From the NCBI GenBank assembly GCA_964422725.1, contig CAYRCC010000003.1:1-64000 (forward strand): DNA of 64,000 nt, read 5' to 3'. Positions 56,041 through 64,000 of the stretch are shown piece by piece (positions within the stretch are counted from its first letter, which is position 1; each line of letters begins with the position of its first letter). Origin of the DNA: CAKSNH01 sp964422725. GTDB lineage: Bacteria > Bacillota > Clostridia > UBA1381. The notes under the pieces were generated by a model. That model was not told where the DNA came from. It saw nothing but the letters and a program-made list of their open reading frames with translations, and did not search any database. A program made the position numbers and the translations under genes.

Positions 56041-56247
56041 ATGAAAGCTGGAATTCATCCTGATTACAAGCAAACAGTAATCAAGTGTGCGTGCGGTGCT
56101 GTTATCGAAACAGGTTCTACAAAAGAGAATATCAACGTGGAAATTTGTTCGAGCTGTCACCCGTTCTACACAGGCAAGCAAAAACTTGTTGATACGGGCG
56201 GTCGTGTTGAAAAGTTCAACAAGCGTTTCAACCGTCAGAGCAAGTAA
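56041..56247 (+). CDS. rpmE: 50S ribosomal protein L31
   Basis: The 68-residue ribosomal protein is of the zinc-binding (C+) type, with CACGAV and CSSCHPFYTGKQKLVDTGGRV. ATG 56041 (KAGIHPDYKQ) fits the family start; an ATG at 56035 is slightly closer to the GGAGGAGG site and would add two residues. Confidence 0.95.
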   Translation: MKAGIHPDYKQTVIKCACGAVIETGSTKENINVEICSSCHPFYTGKQKLVDTGGRVEKFNKRFNRQSK

Positions 56248-56349
56248 TTGCAAAAATAAGATTTCTATTTATTCAACCTATGGCTTAGATTTCGACTCAC
56301 CAACGTTTTCTCGGCATATGGGGGTATTTAATTATAGGAGGTGAAAAAC

Positions 56350-56613
56350 ATGACTAAAGAAGTTAAGCAGAACATTATCGAAACTTACAAAACTCATGAA
56401 GGCGATACAGGTTCGCCGGAGGTGCAAATCGCACTTTTGACATACCGCATCAATCACTTGAACGAGCATTTGAAAACTCACAAGAAAGACCACCACTCAA
56501 GAAGAGGTCTTTTGATGATGGTTGGTAAGAGAAGAGGTCTTTTGAACTATCTTATGGATCAGGATATTGAAAGATACCGTTCGATTGTTACAAGATTGAA
56601 TCTTAGAAAGTAA
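56350..56613 (+). CDS. rpsO: 30S ribosomal protein S15
   Basis: The 87-residue protein matches S15: THEGDTGSPEVQIALLTYRI, NHLNEHLKTHKKDHHSRRGL and LLNYLMDQDIERY. ATG 56350 has AGGAGGTG 6 bases upstream. The rpsO-pnp order is conserved in bacteria. Confidence 0.97.
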   Translation: MTKEVKQNIIETYKTHEGDTGSPEVQIALLTYRINHLNEHLKTHKKDHHSRRGLLMMVGKRRGLLNYLMDQDIERYRSIVTRLNLRK

Positions 56614-56620
56614 TTATATG

Positions 56621-56656
56621 GCAAACAGGTATTTTATACCTGTTTGCTTATTTTGC
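56621..56656 (+). terminator. terminator of rpsO
   Basis: GCAAACAGGTAT (56621-56632) pairs perfectly with ATACCTGTTTGC (56636-56647), followed by TTATTTT. Confidence 0.85.
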
Positions 56657-56717
56657 ATAATTGGAAAATTATGCATTTTGAAAAACGTCATAAAATAATA
56701 TTCTAAAGTAAAAAATA

Positions 56718-56804
56718 AAAGGACAGCGGTATGCGGTTAGCAAATAAGCAGAGTTATTAAATTGTTGATAATTGTGCCTAGTTGCTAACATATATCGGTC
56801 CTTT
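56718..56804 (+). promoter_or_regulatory. long stem-loop leader of pnp
   Basis: AAAGGAC (56718-56724) pairs with GTCCTTT (56798-56804) and GTTAGCAA (56736-56743) with TTGCTAAC (56782-56789). Together they give a long interrupted stem ending 23 bases before GTG 56828. In Escherichia coli an RNase III-cut leader stem lets PNPase control its own mRNA. A similar loop here is inferred from structure and position only. Confidence 0.55.
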
Positions 56805-56827
56805 GTTAGAGAGATGGAGGAAAAACA

Positions 56828-58900
56828 GTGTTTAGAACATTTGAAACAACTTTGGCGGGCAGACCGCTTATTATTGAGACAGGTAAAATGGCAGAGCTTG
56901 CAAACGCAAACTGTCTTGTAAGATACGGCGACACCGTTGTTATGGTAAATGTAACAGCATCGCGTACTCCGCGTGAGGGAGTGGATTTCTTCCCTTTGAG
57001 CGTTGATTATGAGGAAAAGCTCTATTCGGTCGGAAAGATTCCGGGCGGATATATTAAGCGTGAGGGAAAGCCGAGCGAAAAGGCAATTCTTACAAGCCGT
57101 GTTATAGACAGACCTATAAGACCGCTGTTCCCGTCGGATTTGAGAAACGATGTTTCGGTTGTTGCGACGGTTTTGTCAGTTGAACAGGACAATCCGCCAG
57201 AGGTTGCGGCTATGATTGGTACGTCAATTGCAATTTCAATTTCGGATATCCCGTGGAACGGTCCTATCGGCGGTGTTTGGCTCGGCTTGGTTGACGGTGA
57301 ATATGTTATAAACCCTACCGTTGCGGAGAGAGAAAAGAGCGAAATGCTTGTAACAGTTGCGGCTACAAAGGAAAAAGTGGTTATGATTGAGGCAGGTGCA
57401 AACGAGGTCGAAGAAAAGGTTATGATCGAGGGTATTAAGTTTGCACACAATACCTGCAAGGAGCTTTGCGACTTTATCAATACAATTGTTGCCGAGGTGG
57501 GCAAGCCTAAGTTTGAATATGAGGCTCATACGGTAAATATGGAGATATGGAACAAAATCAAAGCTGCGCATTACGATGAAATCAAATATGCGCTTGACAC
57601 CGATGACAAAAATATCCGCGACGACAGAATGGGCGTAATTACCGATAAAATTATGGAAGAGCTTGGCGAGGAGTATCCGGATTTGGGTGTTGAGCTCGGC
57701 GAAATCCTGTATAAAATGCAAAAAGAAATAGTTCGTGCATGGCTTGTGGAGGGCAGACGTGTTGACGGCAGAAAGCTGGACGAAATAAGACCGTTGTCGG
57801 CAGAAGTGGGCTTGTTGCCGAGGACACACGGTTCGGGACTTTTCAAGAGAGGTCAGACACAGGTGCTTACGGTTGCGACACTTGCGCCGCTGAGCGAAAT
57901 ACAAAAGCTTGACGGTATCGACGAGGAAACTACAAAGAGATATATTCACCACTACAACTTCCCGTCATATTCTGTCGGCGAAACAAGACCGTCAAGAGGT
58001 CCGGGCAGACGTGAGATAGGTCACGGTGCACTTGCGGAGCGTTCACTCGTGCCGGTACTTCCGTCGGAGGAGGAGTTCCCGTATGCTATTCGTACAGTGT
58101 CTGAGGTGTTAAGCTCGAACGGTTCGACATCACAGGGCAGCGTATGCGGTTCCACGTTGGCTCTTATGGATGCCGGTGTACCGATTAAAGCACCTGTTGC
58201 CGGTATTTCGTGCGGTCTTATTACAACAGATAACGGATTTACGACAATGGTTGACATACAGGGTCTTGAGGACTTTTACGGCGAGATGGACTTTAAGGTT
58301 GCCGGAACGAAAAAAGGTATCACGTCAATTCAGGTTGATATAAAAAATGACGGTTTGCCGTATGAGGTTATCGAAGAGGCGATAATGAAAACGAGAGATG
58401 CCAGATACTATATAATTGACAATATACTTCTAAAGGCAATAGAAGCTCCGAGGGAGTCGCTGTCACAGTATGCGCCTAAGGTATCGACGATGAAGATTAA
58501 TCCGGACAAAATCCGTGAGGTTATAGGTCAGGGCGGCAAGGTTATTCAGAAAATTGTTGCCGACACAAACGCTAAGATTGATATTGAAGATGACGGAACA
58601 ATTCACATTTTCGCGGCTGACCAGGCATCGGGCGATGCGGCAAAAGCGGCAATAGAAGCAATTGTCAAAGAGCCTGAGGTCGGTGAGGTTTATAACGGTA
58701 CAGTAAAAACGATAACTACATTCGGTGCGTTTGTTGAAATTCTTCCGGGCAAAGACGGACTTGTGCATATATCAAGACTTGCAAACAGACGTGTTGAGAG
58801 AGTTGAAGATGTTGTTGAAGTCGGACAGAAACTTTTGGTGAGGGTTATGGATATTGACCCTAAGACGGGTAAAATCAGTCTTTCACACAAAGATGCCTGA
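56828..58900 (+). CDS. pnp: polyribonucleotide nucleotidyltransferase (PNPase)
   Basis: The 690-residue phosphorolytic 3'-5' exoribonuclease has two RNase PH domains: the first with RPIRPLFPSDLRNDV, the second with FKRGQTQVLT and GSTSQGSVCGSTLALMDAG. A helical linker lies between them. The C-terminus has a KH domain (IREVIGQGGKVIQKI) and an S1 domain (GTVKTITTFGAFVEILPGKDG). It starts at GTG 56828 with ATGGAGG upstream. It follows rpsO and is followed by an M16 peptidase gene. Confidence 0.96.
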   Translation: MFRTFETTLAGRPLIIETGKMAELANANCLVRYGDTVVMVNVTASRTPREGVDFFPLSVDYEEKLYSVGKIPGGYIKREGKPSEKAILTSRVIDRPIRPLFPSDLRNDVSVVATVLSVEQDNPPEVAAMIGTSIAISISDIPWNGPIGGVWLGLVDGEYVINPTVAEREKSEMLVTVAATKEKVVMIEAGANEVEEKVMIEGIKFAHNTCKELCDFINTIVAEVGKPKFEYEAHTVNMEIWNKIKAAHYDEIKYALDTDDKNIRDDRMGVITDKIMEELGEEYPDLGVELGEILYKMQKEIVRAWLVEGRRVDGRKLDEIRPLSAEVGLLPRTHGSGLFKRGQTQVLTVATLAPLSEIQKLDGIDEETTKRYIHHYNFPSYSVGETRPSRGPGRREIGHGALAERSLVPVLPSEEEFPYAIRTVSEVLSSNGSTSQGSVCGSTLALMDAGVPIKAPVAGISCGLITTDNGFTTMVDIQGLEDFYGEMDFKVAGTKKGITSIQVDIKNDGLPYEVIEEAIMKTRDARYYIIDNILLKAIEAPRESLSQYAPKVSTMKINPDKIREVIGQGGKVIQKIVADTNAKIDIEDDGTIHIFAADQASGDAAKAAIEAIVKEPEVGEVYNGTVKTITTFGAFVEILPGKDGLVHISRLANRRVERVEDVVEVGQKLLVRVMDIDPKTGKISLSHKDA

Positions 58901-58931
58901 GCGGACGTACAATAAATAGTAAATATGCAGG

Positions 58932-58972
58932 GGACTGCCGCACAATGAGTTCTGTTTGCGGCGGTCCTTTTT
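58932..58972 (+). terminator. terminator of pnp
   Basis: GGACTGCCGC (58932-58941) pairs with GCGGCGGTCC (58958-58967) with one mismatch or G-U pair, followed by TTTTT. Confidence 0.85.
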
Positions 58973-58996
58973 GGATTTTAAACAGAAAGGTGCAGT

Positions 58997-60238
58997 ATGT
59001 ATAATATAAGAACTTTATCTAACGGAATACGAGTTGTGAGCGAGAAATTTGACCATATAAAATCAGTTTCGGTCGGTGTTTGCATAGGCAGCGGTTCAAG
59101 GTACGAGCCGCCGCAGCTTAACGGTATATCGCATTATATAGAACATATTTTGTTTAAGGGTACAAAAAACAGGAGTGCGTACAGGATTGCGTGGGAGATG
59201 GATTCTGTCGGCGGAATGATAAATGCGTTTACCTCAAGAGAACAAACTTGTTTTTATACACAGACTTTAAATTCGCATATAAATCTTGCTATAGATTTGC
59301 TTTCGGATATGATTACAAATTCTGTTATGTCGGACGAATTTATAAATCTGGAAAGACAGGTAATATTGGAAGAGATAAATATGTATGATGATGACCCGAG
59401 CGAGGTTGTGCAGGATTTGATTGTGGAAACCGTATGGGGCGAAAGTTCGTTGGGCAAGCCTGTTCTCGGAAAAGCGGATACGCTTGCGAACATCAATTCC
59501 GATGTTATGCGAAAGTATATGTACGAGCATTATGTGACGGGGAATGTTGTAATTTCCGTTGCCGGCAATTTTGATGACGGCATATTTGAGCTGCTTGAAG
59601 AAAAATTTGGTAAAGCCGACTTTAAATGCGGAACAATCAATGTGCCGTCTGCCGAATATAAACCGTCGGTATCGGTGCAGACGAGGGATATAGGTCAAGT
59701 GCAGATTGTGGCGGGATTTCAAGGCATTGATACAAAAGATGAAAGAATGTACAGTATGTTTGCAGTGAATAACATTTTCGGCAGCGGAATGTCATCGCGG
59801 CTGTTTCAGAATATTCGTGAAAAGACAGGACTGGTGTATTCGATATATTCGGCGGTAAACAGCTATATCGGAACGGGAATGTTTAGCATTACCGCCGGAA
59901 CAAGCACGGAAAACTTTCCTAAGGTGTGCGAACTTATTTGTGACGAGGTGAAAAAGCTTAAAAAAGATAAGCTTACAAGTGAAGAAGTAAATATGGTTAA
60001 GGAACAGCTGAAGGGTAACTATATACTCGGCAGTGAAAGTACAGGCTCGCGTATGCTGTCGGCAGGAAGAAATCTTGTGCTCGGAAAAGAACTGCTTACA
60101 CAGGAGCAGGTGTTAGCAAAGATTGACAAAATTACGGCTGAAAGCGTTGCAGAGGTAATAGATTTGATTGATACATCTACATTATCGGTGGCGGCAGTCG
60201 GTGCGATTGACAGTGTTGACGGGTTGTTTGAATTTTAA
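58997..60238 (+). CDS. M16-family zinc peptidase (YmxG/MlpA-like)
   Basis: The 413-residue protein has the inverted zinc motif HYIEH (His, His and catalytic Glu) followed by ILFKGTKNRSA, and INAFTSREQTCFY. The second half has the usual inactive M16 repeat with GSGMSSRLFQNIREKTGLVY. It is cytosolic by sequence. In Bacillus subtilis the homologue mlpA also lies near pnpA, so the synteny agrees. GAAAGG precedes the ATG. capA-like follows after 16 bases. Confidence 0.92.
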   Translation: MYNIRTLSNGIRVVSEKFDHIKSVSVGVCIGSGSRYEPPQLNGISHYIEHILFKGTKNRSAYRIAWEMDSVGGMINAFTSREQTCFYTQTLNSHINLAIDLLSDMITNSVMSDEFINLERQVILEEINMYDDDPSEVVQDLIVETVWGESSLGKPVLGKADTLANINSDVMRKYMYEHYVTGNVVISVAGNFDDGIFELLEEKFGKADFKCGTINVPSAEYKPSVSVQTRDIGQVQIVAGFQGIDTKDERMYSMFAVNNIFGSGMSSRLFQNIREKTGLVYSIYSAVNSYIGTGMFSITAGTSTENFPKVCELICDEVKKLKKDKLTSEEVNMVKEQLKGNYILGSESTGSRMLSAGRNLVLGKELLTQEQVLAKIDKITAESVAEVIDLIDTSTLSVAAVGAIDSVDGLFEF

Positions 60239-60254
60239 AGTGGTGGGGGACGAT

Positions 60255-61328
60255 ATGAAAAGGTTGTTAGTGGTTGTATTGGCAGCGATATTTCTCGGTG
60301 GCTGTAAGCAGAACGCGCTGCAGACGACAGCAAACGCAGACGGCGTGTGGTACAACGACAATGCGGAACGCTTTGCGGTGGCTGAAACCGAGCCGGTAAA
60401 ACGTATTGTGAAAATATCGGCGGCAGGCGATGTTACGCTTGCGACCGATGTGAATTACGGCGGAGGCGGCAGCTTTGTAAATGAAGTTAAGAATCAAGGC
60501 TATGATTACAGTTACTTTTTCAGAAATGTTTCGGAAATTTTTGAAAATGATGATTTGACAATTGTAAATTTTGAAGGCACTTTGTCGGAAAACGGCGCAA
60601 GAAAGGATAAAACATATGCTTTCAGAGGTAATCCCGAATACGCCGAAATTTTAGTGTACGGCAGTGTTGAGGCAGTTAATACGGCGAATAATCACAGCTA
60701 TGATTACGGCGAAATAAGCTACAAGGATACGATAGAGCATATTGAAAACGCCGGAATTACAACATTCGGATATGACAGAACAGCTGTTTACGAAGCAAAC
60801 GGTGTGAAAGTGGGGCTTTTCGGAATCAGCGCACTCAGCGCGACGTCGGTGTCGGAGGCAAAAGCTAAAATAGATGATGCTGTTGCAAAGCTTGAAAAAG
60901 ACGGTGCGGAGCTTATAATCTTTAATGTGCATTGGGGTATTGAGAGGGATAATATTCCGAATGATAAACAGCGGCAGATAGGTGAGTATGCGATTGACTG
61001 CGGTGCTGACTTGGTGCTGGGACACCATCCGCACGTTATACAGTCGGTGCAGAAATATAATGACAGATATATTGTGTACAGCTTGGGCAATTTCTGTTTC
61101 GGCGGAAATAAGAATCCGAGTGACAAGGATTGCATTATATGGCAGCAAGAGTTTGAGCTTGACGAAAACGGACTTACGGCGGTGTGTGAACCGGATATTA
61201 TACCGTGTTCCGTTTCGTCGGTAACGTCAAGAAACAATTATCAGCCGACACCGCTTGAAGGCGAGCGCGGACAGCGCGTTTTGAACCGTATAAAGGAATA
61301 CAGTGAGAATTTAGGAATGGGAAATTAG
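60255..61328 (+). CDS. CapA-family lipoprotein
   Basis: The 357-residue protein begins with a lipoprotein signal ending in LGGC (Cys20). It continues as a CapA/PGA_cap metallophosphatase-like domain: SAAGDVTLATDVNYGG, VNFEGTLSE, ANNHSYDYG, FNVHWGIE and LGHHPHVIQSV, with His and Asp positions typical of the calcineurin-like fold. In other species CapA takes part in poly-gamma-glutamate export. No capBC genes are nearby, so the substrate is open. GGTGGGGGA precedes the ATG. It lies in one unit with the M16 peptidase. Confidence 0.87.
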   Translation: MKRLLVVVLAAIFLGGCKQNALQTTANADGVWYNDNAERFAVAETEPVKRIVKISAAGDVTLATDVNYGGGGSFVNEVKNQGYDYSYFFRNVSEIFENDDLTIVNFEGTLSENGARKDKTYAFRGNPEYAEILVYGSVEAVNTANNHSYDYGEISYKDTIEHIENAGITTFGYDRTAVYEANGVKVGLFGISALSATSVSEAKAKIDDAVAKLEKDGAELIIFNVHWGIERDNIPNDKQRQIGEYAIDCGADLVLGHHPHVIQSVQKYNDRYIVYSLGNFCFGGNKNPSDKDCIIWQQEFELDENGLTAVCEPDIIPCSVSSVTSRNNYQPTPLEGERGQRVLNRIKEYSENLGMGN

Positions 61329-61382
61329 GTGGGTTGCTGTCTGCGGACGGCGAAGCTGCATTAAAAAATTTTAAACAAAACT

Positions 61383-61467
61383 AATAAAGCACCTGATATT
61401 TAGGTGACCCCAAAAGTCAGACCAAAATCTAACGATTGGGGGTCACATCAATATCGGGTGCTTTATT
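61383..61467. repeat. 85-bp imperfect palindrome with IS-end-like core; bidirectional terminator
   Basis: AATAAAGCACC (61383-61393) pairs with GGTGCTTTATT (61457-61467), and inside them TGACCCC (61405-61411) pairs with GGGGTCA (61439-61445). The inner ends (TGACCCCAAAAGTCAGAC and the reverse complement TGACCCCCAATCGTTAGA) look like terminal repeats of an IS3-family element without a transposase. A-rich left and T-rich right flanks suit termination of the two converging genes. Confidence 0.55.
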
Positions 61468-61511
61468 TAGCTTACCAATGTATTCAAAGACGTTTTAAAC
61501 AGCATAACCTA

Positions 61512-63293
61512 TCATTGTGAGTTGTTTAGGCACGCTGACGGCGGTGCATATGGTATAATATCACCGGCATTGTTCATTCGCCAGAAAAACTGTTTTATAT
61601 ATGCAAAATCAAAATCAATCTCGGATATAACCGTTTTTGCCTCAATCGAATTGTTTTTGGTTGCCGCCGGCAACTCGGTATTGAATTTTTTGATACAAAT
61701 CAGTTCATTATCCGAATTGAAAAATGCAAACAATCGGACACCGTTGACAACGGTGCGATTTTTGTTTATAAGCGAACCGATTGCCGAAAACTTGCCGTTT
61801 TCGTCCGTTGCACATTTTACGGAGCTTTCTATATTTTTGCATATATCAGACACTGTCGGAGTTGGTGACGGCGTGACTGTCGGAGTTGGTGACGGCGTAG
61901 CTGTCGGAGTTGGTGACGGCGTGACTGTCGGAGTCGGTGACGGCGTAGCTGTCGGAGTTGGTGACGGCGTGACTGTCGGAGTTGGTGACGGCGTGACTGT
62001 CGGAGTCGGTGAGGTGTCTAGAAATTCAGATTGAACATACTGCAATGCGGCATACATATCAATCATTCCGTAGCCGTATGAAGTGTCTTTTCCGGTATCA
62101 CCCAAGTCAATCGCAGTGGCAATCAGAGTTTCGCGGAATTCATCGGGAGTAATATCCGGATAAATCGAGGCCGCGAGAGCCGCAAGTGCCGCTGTGTGCG
62201 GACAGGAAAAGGAAGTGCCGTTTACTTTGGCATAGTCGGTGCTGCCGTCGGACATATTAATGTGCGACATAGCAAACGATGAATTGCTTGTACTCACAAT
62301 ATTTACTCCCGGAGCAACAACGCATACGGCATCATTACGCTGTGAGCTTTTTGCCAGTGTTTTTGTCGAGTCGATAGAACCTACACTTATTACGCTGCTG
62401 TATGATGCAGGATATATATACGCGGTTTCCATTTCGGGTTGATTTCTGAGTGTACCGTAGTTGCCGTAGTTACCTGCCGCCGCAACAATTATGACATTAT
62501 TTTTATACGCCTTGTCAATAACTTCTTTCATTGCAGTATTATCGTTTGTCGCTCCGGCACTTATGTTAATAACCTTACAGCCATGCTCTATTGCGTAATC
62601 TGCGGCAGCTACCAAAGTGGCAATTGAACCGCTATTGCCGTCCGAACCGCCGAACGCCTTTAAAGGCATAATTTTTACGTTGTCGGCTATTCCGGCTATT
62701 CCTATACCATTATTTGCCGCAGCTGAAATTATACCGGCAATTGCTGTGCCATGACCATATTCGTCGGTAGTGTCAGATGCTTCTTTGACGGTTTTGCCTG
62801 AAGTATAGAAATATTTTCCGCTGACTGTATTTGATATATCGGCATGCGGCAAAAGTCCGGTATCCACGATGCCGACAATGATATCGTCACTGCCTGTGGT
62901 TATTTTGCGTGCGTTTTCAATGTTGGCAACGCTGAAGTTCCACTGCTGTGAATAGTATGTATCATTGTATGAGGGAGTGTCGGCAAATAATTCGACTTTG
63001 GTATCTTCCTCAATGTATTCTATCATACCGTTTCGGGCAAGTTGATTGATTTTTTCGGTATCGTCCGTCAAATAAATATTAAGGCTTTCGGAAATTACCG
63101 ACATTTCGTTGATTTCATCGGAAAAAAGCGACAGCTGTGCCGCGTTGTCACGAAGTCCGACTATATAGCGTTTATTTTCGGCATATGCGGTGGTTTGGAA
63201 AAAATTTTCCGCGCAATTAACAGGTACAGAAATAGCTGTACCTGTCAACAACACGCATATTGTACATAAAATGCTGATTAATTTGTGCTTCAT
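61512..63293 (-). CDS. secreted subtilisin-like serine protease (S8)
   Basis: The 593-residue exported protease has a signal peptide (about 1-27) and an I9-like propeptide region (about 40-105; YIVGLRDNAAQLSLF, MIEYIEED). The S8 catalytic domain (about 125-420) has Asp in GIVDTGLLPHAD, His in GHGTAIAGI and Ser in NGTSFSCPHTAALAA. A PTPTVTPSPTP linker follows, then a C-terminal domain (about 490-593) with IKQFFWRM, a variant of the module shared by other secreted proteins here. Its ATG at 63293 overlaps the stop of the upstream kinase gene (TAATG), so translation is probably coupled. Confidence 0.92.
   Translation of the reverse strand: MKHKLISILCTICVLLTGTAISVPVNCAENFFQTTAYAENKRYIVGLRDNAAQLSLFSDEINEMSVISESLNIYLTDDTEKINQLARNGMIEYIEEDTKVELFADTPSYNDTYYSQQWNFSVANIENARKITTGSDDIIVGIVDTGLLPHADISNTVSGKYFYTSGKTVKEASDTTDEYGHGTAIAGIISAAANNGIGIAGIADNVKIMPLKAFGGSDGNSGSIATLVAAADYAIEHGCKVINISAGATNDNTAMKEVIDKAYKNNVIIVAAAGNYGNYGTLRNQPEMETAYIYPASYSSVISVGSIDSTKTLAKSSQRNDAVCVVAPGVNIVSTSNSSFAMSHINMSDGSTDYAKVNGTSFSCPHTAALAALAASIYPDITPDEFRETLIATAIDLGDTGKDTSYGYGMIDMYAALQYVQSEFLDTSPTPTVTPSPTPTVTPSPTPTATPSPTPTVTPSPTPTATPSPTPTVTPSPTPTVSDICKNIESSVKCATDENGKFSAIGSLINKNRTVVNGVRLFAFFNSDNELICIKKFNTELPAATKNNSIEAKTVISEIDFDFAYIKQFFWRMNNAGDIIPYAPPSACLNNSQ
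61859..62015 (-). repeat. coding PTPT linker repeat in subtilase
   Basis: A 24-bp unit is repeated, encoding PTPTVTPS / PTPTATPS in the linker between the catalytic and C-terminal domains. It is similar in kind to the linker in the sialyltransferase-like protein. Confidence 0.85.
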
Positions 63294-63919
63294 TAAATAC
63301 GTTCTTCCTTCATCTTAACAAAGTTTTTCAAAAGTTCAACCGCCATATCAATTCCCAGTTTGCTGCTGTTTATGCAGATATCATAGTTATCGGGCTTACC
63401 CCACTCGCGGTTGGTGTAATAATTGTAGTAGGTTTTTCTGCGTTTTTCGGTTTTTACGATTTTATCCTTTGCCTTTTCCGGCGATAAATCGGCTTCCTTT
63501 TGAATACGTCCGATTTTGAACGGCATATTAGCGTGAATAAACACATTCACATTAGGTATATTGCAGTCATCAAGTACATAATCGGCACAACGTCCTACAA
63601 TTACGCATGAGCCTTTCTTTGCGATATCTTTGATGATTTCTGACTGTGCGATAAACAGCTTGTCGTTTATCGGCATTTCGTAGTATATCGGTGAATTTAC
63701 ACCGCGCATTGCATTGCCGGTGACCAGTGAATAGAGCAGGCTGTTTGTAGCACGTTCGTCGATTTCTCTGAGTACGTCTTTATGTAAGTCGCTGTTTTGT
63801 GCGGCAAGAGTTACAAGCTCCTTGTCATAGAAAGGAATGTCGAGTGCTTTGGCAAGCTTTTCGCCTATTTCGCGACCGCCGCTGCCGTATTGTCTGCCGA
63901 TTGTAATAACTGTTTTCAT
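63293..63919 (-). CDS. cytidylate-kinase-like protein
   Basis: The 208-residue cytosolic protein has a P-loop-type start, ITIGRQYGSGGREIGEKLAK, and matches the cytidylate-kinase-like family (AAA_26) with IVGRCADYVL and RRKTYYNYYTNREWGKPDNYD. It lacks the length and spacing of the true CMP kinase (cmk), so nucleotide specificity is uncertain. Its stop overlaps the start of the subtilase gene by one base. GAGGGG precedes the ATG, and the upstream region to the window edge is AT-rich with no gene. Confidence 0.85.
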   Translation of the reverse strand: MKTVITIGRQYGSGGREIGEKLAKALDIPFYDKELVTLAAQNSDLHKDVLREIDERATNSLLYSLVTGNAMRGVNSPIYYEMPINDKLFIAQSEIIKDIAKKGSCVIVGRCADYVLDDCNIPNVNVFIHANMPFKIGRIQKEADLSPEKAKDKIVKTEKRRKTYYNYYTNREWGKPDNYDICINSSKLGIDMAVELLKNFVKMKEERI

Positions 63920-64000
63920 AAAAAATTACCCCTCTCAATAAAATATATTCGTAACGGTATATTGAATTTTTTAGGTGTTTTTTTAATAATTCAGAGTACA

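Noticed and set aside
61522..62034. Plus-strand frame with GVGDGVTVGVG repeats
   Set aside because: It is the complement of the PTPT linker of the subtilase, whose catalytic triad is clear on the minus strand.
1..64000. tRNA, rRNA and CRISPR arrays
   Set aside because: I looked for cloverleaf-type sequences with GGTTCRA-type T arms, rRNA segments and spaced repeats and saw none that I could support.

Overview
The window looks like a draft or metagenome-assembled chromosome segment of an anaerobic, AT-rich, Gram-positive gut-type Clostridia. Supporting features are a ctsR-mcsA-mcsB-clpC operon, strong sigma-A promoters, AGGAGG-type ribosome binding sites, SLH-domain surface proteins, ECF transporter genes, an EFR1-type ferredoxin and a GH51 arabinofuranosidase. 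I cannot name the genus. Two runs of exactly 100 N (34840-34939 and 46975-47074) are scaffold gaps, and both sit inside tandem repeats.

Accessory half (1-25.8 kb, more AT-rich). A tyrosine recombinase gene (1126-1965) is followed by two 24-bp near-palindromes, at 1971-1994 and 2208-2231, that are exact reverse complements of each other. They enclose a perfect-consensus promoter that now points left. I read this as an invertible promoter switch in the orientation that leaves the right-hand genes unfed. To its right are a zinc-ribbon membrane protein, a frameshifted gene remnant and a run of large secreted proteins. Two of these are peptidoglycan hydrolases (GH25 muramidase, M15 peptidase) with C-type lectin, cohesin and dockerin tails. 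A cohesin-bearing protein and a 2058-residue protein follow; the latter carries a papain-like protease whose two halves are in swapped order. On the minus strand (18.3-21.9 kb) lies a tight three-gene operon led by a GHKL/MutL-like ATPase, a candidate phage-defence module. An EFR1 flavodoxin-ferredoxin and another secreted protein close the region.

Middle (26-42.5 kb). Here are feoAB with a divergent DtxR/MntR-type regulator, an RlmI/K-like methyltransferase, ecfA1-ecfA2-ecfT, citrate synthase, and a secreted protein whose core resembles GT80 sialyltransferases. The stress operon ctsR-mcsA-mcsB-clpC follows with its CtsR operator, then rpsU and yqeY.

Right part (43-64 kb). Two large surface proteins flank a tandem array of structured 124-bp repeats and rnhA. 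Then come GH51, the rpmH-rnpA-yidD-yidC-jag cluster (without dnaA or mnmE/mnmG beside it), rpmE, and rpsO-pnp-M16 peptidase-capA. A convergent subtilase and cytidylate-kinase-like pair ends the window. A C-terminal module with the core K-[IV]-F-x-W recurs in at least six of the secreted proteins and ties the two halves together.
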